From the NCBI GenBank assembly GCA_040384645.1, contig JAZKIX010000242.1, positions 1 to 8,826 on the forward strand: a stretch of DNA of 8,826 nt. Direction: 5' to 3'. This stretch comes from JAZKIX01 sp040384645. GTDB lineage: Bacteria > Pseudomonadota > Gammaproteobacteria > Burkholderiales > Burkholderiaceae_D. The position numbers were made by a program, and so were the translations under genes. The notes beneath the pieces are model-generated. The model saw only the letters and a program-made list of their open reading frames with translations. It was not told the origin of the DNA and searched no databases. Each line of letters starts with the position of its first letter. Position 1 is the stretch's first letter. Of the stretch, positions 6,718 to 8,826 are shown piece by piece.

Positions 6718-6856
6718 GGGGTAGCAGTCGTCAAGCAGGGCTGTTAATTGTTTCGATACAACGCCTGCGCGTACACGAAAAGTATGATTAGGTGTAGCGG
6801 TTCGCATTTCAAACTAATCGTGCTTGCATTTGACGCCGATTTCGGCTCAAATTAAC

Positions 6857-6960
6857 TGCAAATGAAACTGTGCTCGTGCTCACACTATTTGCAAATGAGC
6901 TTGCAATCGACGGCACCGGCTCGCGTTCCATTTCTGCCGGCTCGCGCTAACTGCAAATGA
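6857..6960 (+). repeat. Three copies of TGCAAATGA
   Basis: TGCAAATGA occurs at 6857-6865, 6890-6898 and 6952-6960, all in the same orientation. The first and third extend to AACTGCAAATGA. A related TGCATTTGA is at 6826-6834. Nearby, GGCTCAAATT (6844) and GGCTTAAATT (6962) form another imperfect pair. Multiple short terminal repeats like this occur at the ends of some insertion sequences, for example the IS21 family, or could bind a regulator; no transposase was seen. Confidence 0.6.
6916..6946 (+). repeat. CCGGCTCGCG direct repeat, 21-bp period
   Basis: The 10-mer CCGGCTCGCG occurs at 6916-6925 and again at 6937-6946, exactly 21 bp apart, which is two helical turns. It lies between the second and third TGCAAATGA copies. 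Same-face spacing suits a protein-binding array, but chance or a small duplication cannot be excluded. Confidence 0.5.
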
Positions 6961-6964
6961 CGGC

Positions 6965-7138
6965 TTAAATTGGTGCGGCAGCGGCATGGCGGCGGGCGGT
7001 GCAAGATGGACATCGCTTCCGGCCAAAGCGCTGATCGGCAGATCGGTAGGGCAAGAACTTCTCAGCGTCGAACTTGACGTACATTTCGTCGTCGAACAAG
7101 CCCCACAGCAGGGCGAATACTAGTCGTCCAGCCTGCTG
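6965..7138 (-). other. Open minus-strand frame after the cupin stop, possible gene remnant
   Basis: Immediately after the cupin TGA (7141-7139) the same frame stays open for 57 codons to a TAA at 6967-6965. The first part reads like protein (GRLVFALLWGLFDDEMYVKF, then DAEKFLPYRSADQ) and the last part is Arg/Ala/Cys-rich. There is no start with a ribosome binding site; the only ATG is internal (DDEM). It may be the worn C-terminus of another gene or of a transposase, or just an open frame. I recognise no family. Confidence 0.25.
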
Positions 7139-7263
7139 TCAGTTGACAATAAACAGGCGCGCTCCAACCGTCGTGGAAAAGCGGTGCGGCTCCGCGTTGT
7201 CGGCGACCTGGTAGCTCATGCCGGCCTCGAGCGTGAATCTGCGGCCATCGTCAAGCTCGGTGA

Positions 7264-7273
7264 NNNNNNNNNN
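7264..7273. other. Ten-N assembly gap, probably spurious
   Basis: The sequence left of the gap ends GCTCGGTGA and the sequence right of it begins GGTGACCAG, so the two sides overlap by GGTGA. Joining on that overlap gives GAACTGGTCACCGAGCTTGA on the minus strand, which encodes ELVTEL, the expected cupin sequence. The gap plus the duplicated bases is 15 nt, so the gene stays in frame either way. Confidence 0.85.
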
Positions 7274-7403
7274 GGTGACCAGTTCGCCTTCCAGGCACAT
7301 GAGGATATGTCCCTTGACGCACCAGTGATCGGCCAGGTACCCCGGCGTGTACTCAACCATGCGGACGCGCACTGCGCCGAAGTTCTGGGTGCGCCAATAG
7401 GTA

Positions 7404-7438
<35 letters not shown>

Positions 7439-7581
7439 TGTGTTCGGTTCGCTCGATCTCCGACCAATTGGTGATCCCGAAGGGAATATTCTGCATTTCC
7501 ATCTTGAAGTCGCTTTCTTTTTCCAGCTTGCGTGGCGGTTGTCCGTGAGAACCGCCGGCAAGCGGCGACAAATGTAGTTTC

Positions 7582-8109
7582 TCAAAGTTGTCTGTAAAAA
7601 AAAAGGTCGTGCCGCAAAAGTCCCCGTTGGGCATCAACACATACTTCGGCACGTCGCCGACGCGCTCCCAGCCGGCACGCATGTAAAGGCGCTCGGCGTC
7701 GCTGCCAGTGACGGTGTCGAGCACGAGCAAGGTTTTGCCTTCCGCCCGCGCAGCATCGTCGATCGCGGCCATAAGCCGCCCCGCGATTCCGCAGCGACGG
7801 GCAGTGCGGTGCACAAGCATCTTCGCAATGTCGTCCCGGTGAGTCTGGTTGTCGGGCATCGAGGTGATCATCTGCACCGTGCCGACGATTTTACCGCTAA
7901 GATCCTCGGCGACGAGCAGTACGCGCTCACCACGCGCCACATCATTGGCGACATGGCGCCAGAGCGTTCTCGCGCACCAGCGGCAGCGTGAAACTCACCG
8001 ATGCACCGCCTTCGACGCAATCAATCAGCACGTCGGCCAACGCTTCGACGTTGGCCGCGGCTTCTTCCGCAGCAATACGACGCACGCTAATTTTAATTTG
8101 TTCGGTCAT
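7582..8109 (-). pseudogene. GNAT-family N-acetyltransferase, two frameshifts
   Basis: A GCN5-related acetyltransferase that would transfer acetyl from acetyl-CoA to an amine; substrate unknown. The start ATG 8109-8107 has an excellent ribosome binding site (AGGGGA at 8120-8115). Frame one gives MTEQIKISVRRIAAEEAAAN and continues to LPLVRENALA, then runs into a stop near 7942. The rest continues in a second frame from about 7955: VANDVARGERVLLVAED, GKIVGTVQM, AKMLVHRTARRCGIAGRLM (the acetyl-CoA binding RRCGIAG loop), TLLVLDTVTGSDAERLYMRA and GWERVGDVPKYVLMPNG. Family members read ALAFWR or similar at the junction; restoring an 8-nt TTCTGGCG unit would regenerate it. At the 3' end nine Ts (7604-7596) read TTFFFTDNF and continue on; seven or ten Ts would give the normal ending FFYRQL and a TGA at 7584-7582. 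Both lesions occur at slippage-prone sequence. It lies 35 bp downstream of the 148-codon gene. Confidence 0.82.
7596..7604. repeat. A9/T9 homopolymer at the GNAT C-terminus
   Basis: Nine As on the plus strand are nine Ts in the coding strand. With seven or ten Ts the frame gives a family-like FFY ending and an immediate stop; with nine it reads through to the cupin region. Length change in vivo or a homopolymer sequencing error are both possible. Confidence 0.8.
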
Positions 8110-8144
8110 TAATTTCCCCTGTTTAACATGCCTGAATGGAATGG

Positions 8145-8591
8145 TCAAAAGGTCAGCGGCAAGATATCCGGCGCAATCCAGCTGCGCCTTGCCGGTGTTG
8201 AAAACAGCATTTCCTTCGACCAGTGCTGCAACAGCCATTCCTTGGCGCGGTAAGGCGAGGCCAGCAGGCGATTGCAAGCCTCGTGCAATGCCATGTCGGC
8301 TGGCAAGTCGAACAGGAATGCGCGCACCGCACGCAGCGATGCCTGGGTGATCGTGTCGTGATAGCCGCCATGGTCGGTGTTCTCCACCCCGGTCGCTTCG
8401 TTATAACTTCGGATAATTTCTGGCATGTCCCGTGCCGCAACCAAGTCGGTGCGCACGGCGATTATCCAGACGGACGCAGATAGATGCGCGGCATGGGTTC
8501 ATTCTGATTTCGGCAATGTCCGATCCAGCAGGCGCAGGCCAATCGCATCGATTTCTGCGTCAGAACGATAAATACAAGGAATATTTTGCAT
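8145..8591 (-). pseudogene. Conserved 148-codon protein with in-frame TGA at codon 31
   Basis: From the ATG at 8591-8589 the frame reads MQNIPCIYRSDAEIDAIGLR, then LLDRTLPKSE, a TGA (8501-8499), then THAAHLSASV and onward to a TAG/TGA-free stretch ending at 8145. The rest contains PEIIRSYNEATGVENTD, GGYHDTITQASLRAVRAF, LHEACNRLLASP, WLLQHWSKEMLFS and an APDILPL end. Relatives I remember are soluble proteins of unknown function with LPKxEWTHAAH at this point, so TGA stands where Trp (TGG) is expected, a single-base change. There is no other interruption. A GTG at 8456 could in principle restart translation but has no clear ribosome binding site. TGA is a normal stop elsewhere in the window (at 5329 and 6715), so an altered genetic code is not the explanation. 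It lies 17 bp after the regulator gene and 35 bp before the GNAT, in operon arrangement. Confidence 0.75.
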
Positions 8592-8608
8592 GTCGATTTC
8601 GGCAAGTT

Positions 8609-8826
8609 CTATTGGGGCGATATGACGAGCAGATAGCGGCAAGGCCCCGCGCCTAACACTTCGAGGGCTGTGGACAGGTCGACGCTATAGTCGAGGCAAT
8701 CGCCGCTTTCCAATTCATAGCGGTCCGCGCCATATTCGACCGCCAGGCTGCCGACGAGCAGCCACAGGCGCTGGCGGTAAGGTGTTCCGCTCCAGGGCGG
8801 ATAGCTGAGGCGGCTTCCGGTCGCCA
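8609..8826 (-). CDS. C-terminal cupin domain of a probable XRE-type regulator (partial)
   Basis: The minus strand is open from the window edge to a TAG at 8611-8609, giving 71 residues. The sequence SRLSYPPWSGTPYRQRLWLL, VGSLAVEYGADRYELESGDC and LDYSVDLSTALEVLGAGPCR then YLLVISPQ has the pattern of a C-terminal cupin sensor domain: a WLLxGSLxVxYG strand, LESGDCLDY turn and CRYLLV closing strand. Proteins of this kind usually carry an N-terminal helix-turn-helix (XRE family), which would lie outside the window, so regulator is inferred, not seen. It is the first visible gene of the minus-strand cluster and may control the genes that follow. No lesion is visible in this fragment. Confidence 0.65.
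   Translation of the reverse strand, partial: ATGSRLSYPPWSGTPYRQRLWLLVGSLAVEYGADRYELESGDCLDYSVDLSTALEVLGAGPCRYLLVISPQ

Larger units (their letters stand above)
6718..7138. other. Repeat-bearing spacer between intact genes and broken operon
   Basis: About 420 bases. From roughly 6780 to 6970 short repeats are dense: three TGCAAATGA copies, a CCGGCTCGCG direct repeat and the perfect palindrome ATTTGCAAAT at 6887-6896. From 6965 to 7138 the minus strand is open in the same frame as the cupin that ends at 7139. No convincing terminator was found after the plus-strand gene ending at 6717. The layout could be the worn end of a mobile element, but no transposase is recognisable. Confidence 0.5.

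Noticed and set aside
8499..8501. TGA as selenocysteine or an altered genetic code
   Set aside because: The expected residue is Trp, not Cys, and two intact genes in the window (ending at 5331 and 6717) use TGA as a normal stop.

Overview
The window looks like chromosomal DNA of a Gram-negative betaproteobacterium, most likely Burkholderiales/Oxalobacteraceae-like. This is inferred from the CbpA-type co-chaperone, the YhbW-type luciferase-fold monooxygenase, general protein character and mid-range GC; no rRNA or other phylogenetic marker is present, so the placement is loose. One run of ten Ns shows that it comes from a draft assembly.

Left third (1-3030): two minus-strand genes for secreted proteins. 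The first is cut by the window edge, leaving a signal peptide and about 20 mature residues. The second is complete: a 705-residue protein with signal peptide, one fibronectin-III domain and a tandem beta-helix catalytic region resembling bacterial GH55 beta-1,3-glucanases. The two genes share nearly the same leader: promoter-like boxes with identical 16-bp spacing, an AT-rich stretch, the ribosome binding site and the signal peptide. Each is preceded by its own pair of LacI/GalR-style palindromes (TGTAAnCGnTTACA type for the first, GAAACGTTTC for the second). This suggests a polysaccharide-use locus whose genes answer to different sugar repressors. Strong tandem hairpins separate them.

Middle (3338-6717): three plus-strand genes that appear intact. 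They are cbpA (DnaJ-like co-chaperone) with its own intrinsic terminator, an LLM-class flavin oxidoreductase, and a 329-residue cytoplasmic protein I do not recognise. The cbpA terminator sits on the most upstream in-frame ATG of the oxidoreductase and so argues for a start at 4348.

Right third (6718-8826): a repeat-bearing spacer (three TGCAAATGA copies, one 10-bp direct repeat), then a minus-strand cluster read from 8826 leftwards. In order it holds the C-terminus of a cupin-sensor regulator, a conserved 148-codon protein, a GNAT acetyltransferase and a small DHWC-motif cupin. The last three are each interrupted by a different lesion. The conserved protein has an in-frame TGA where its relatives, as I recall them, carry Trp. 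The GNAT has a probable 8-bp deletion plus a 9-nt homopolymer out of register. The cupin has a (CT)14/(AG)14 dinucleotide tract that puts its two halves out of frame. The ten-N gap in the cupin looks spurious, because its flanks overlap by GGTGA and joining them restores the family sequence. The cluster is either a decaying operon, a locus with phase-variable tracts, or poorly assembled sequence; raw reads would decide.

No tRNA, rRNA, CRISPR array, complete insertion sequence or obviously new multi-gene system was found. The most unusual material is the repeat-interrupted operon on the right and the pair of secreted genes with a shared leader but different operators on the left.
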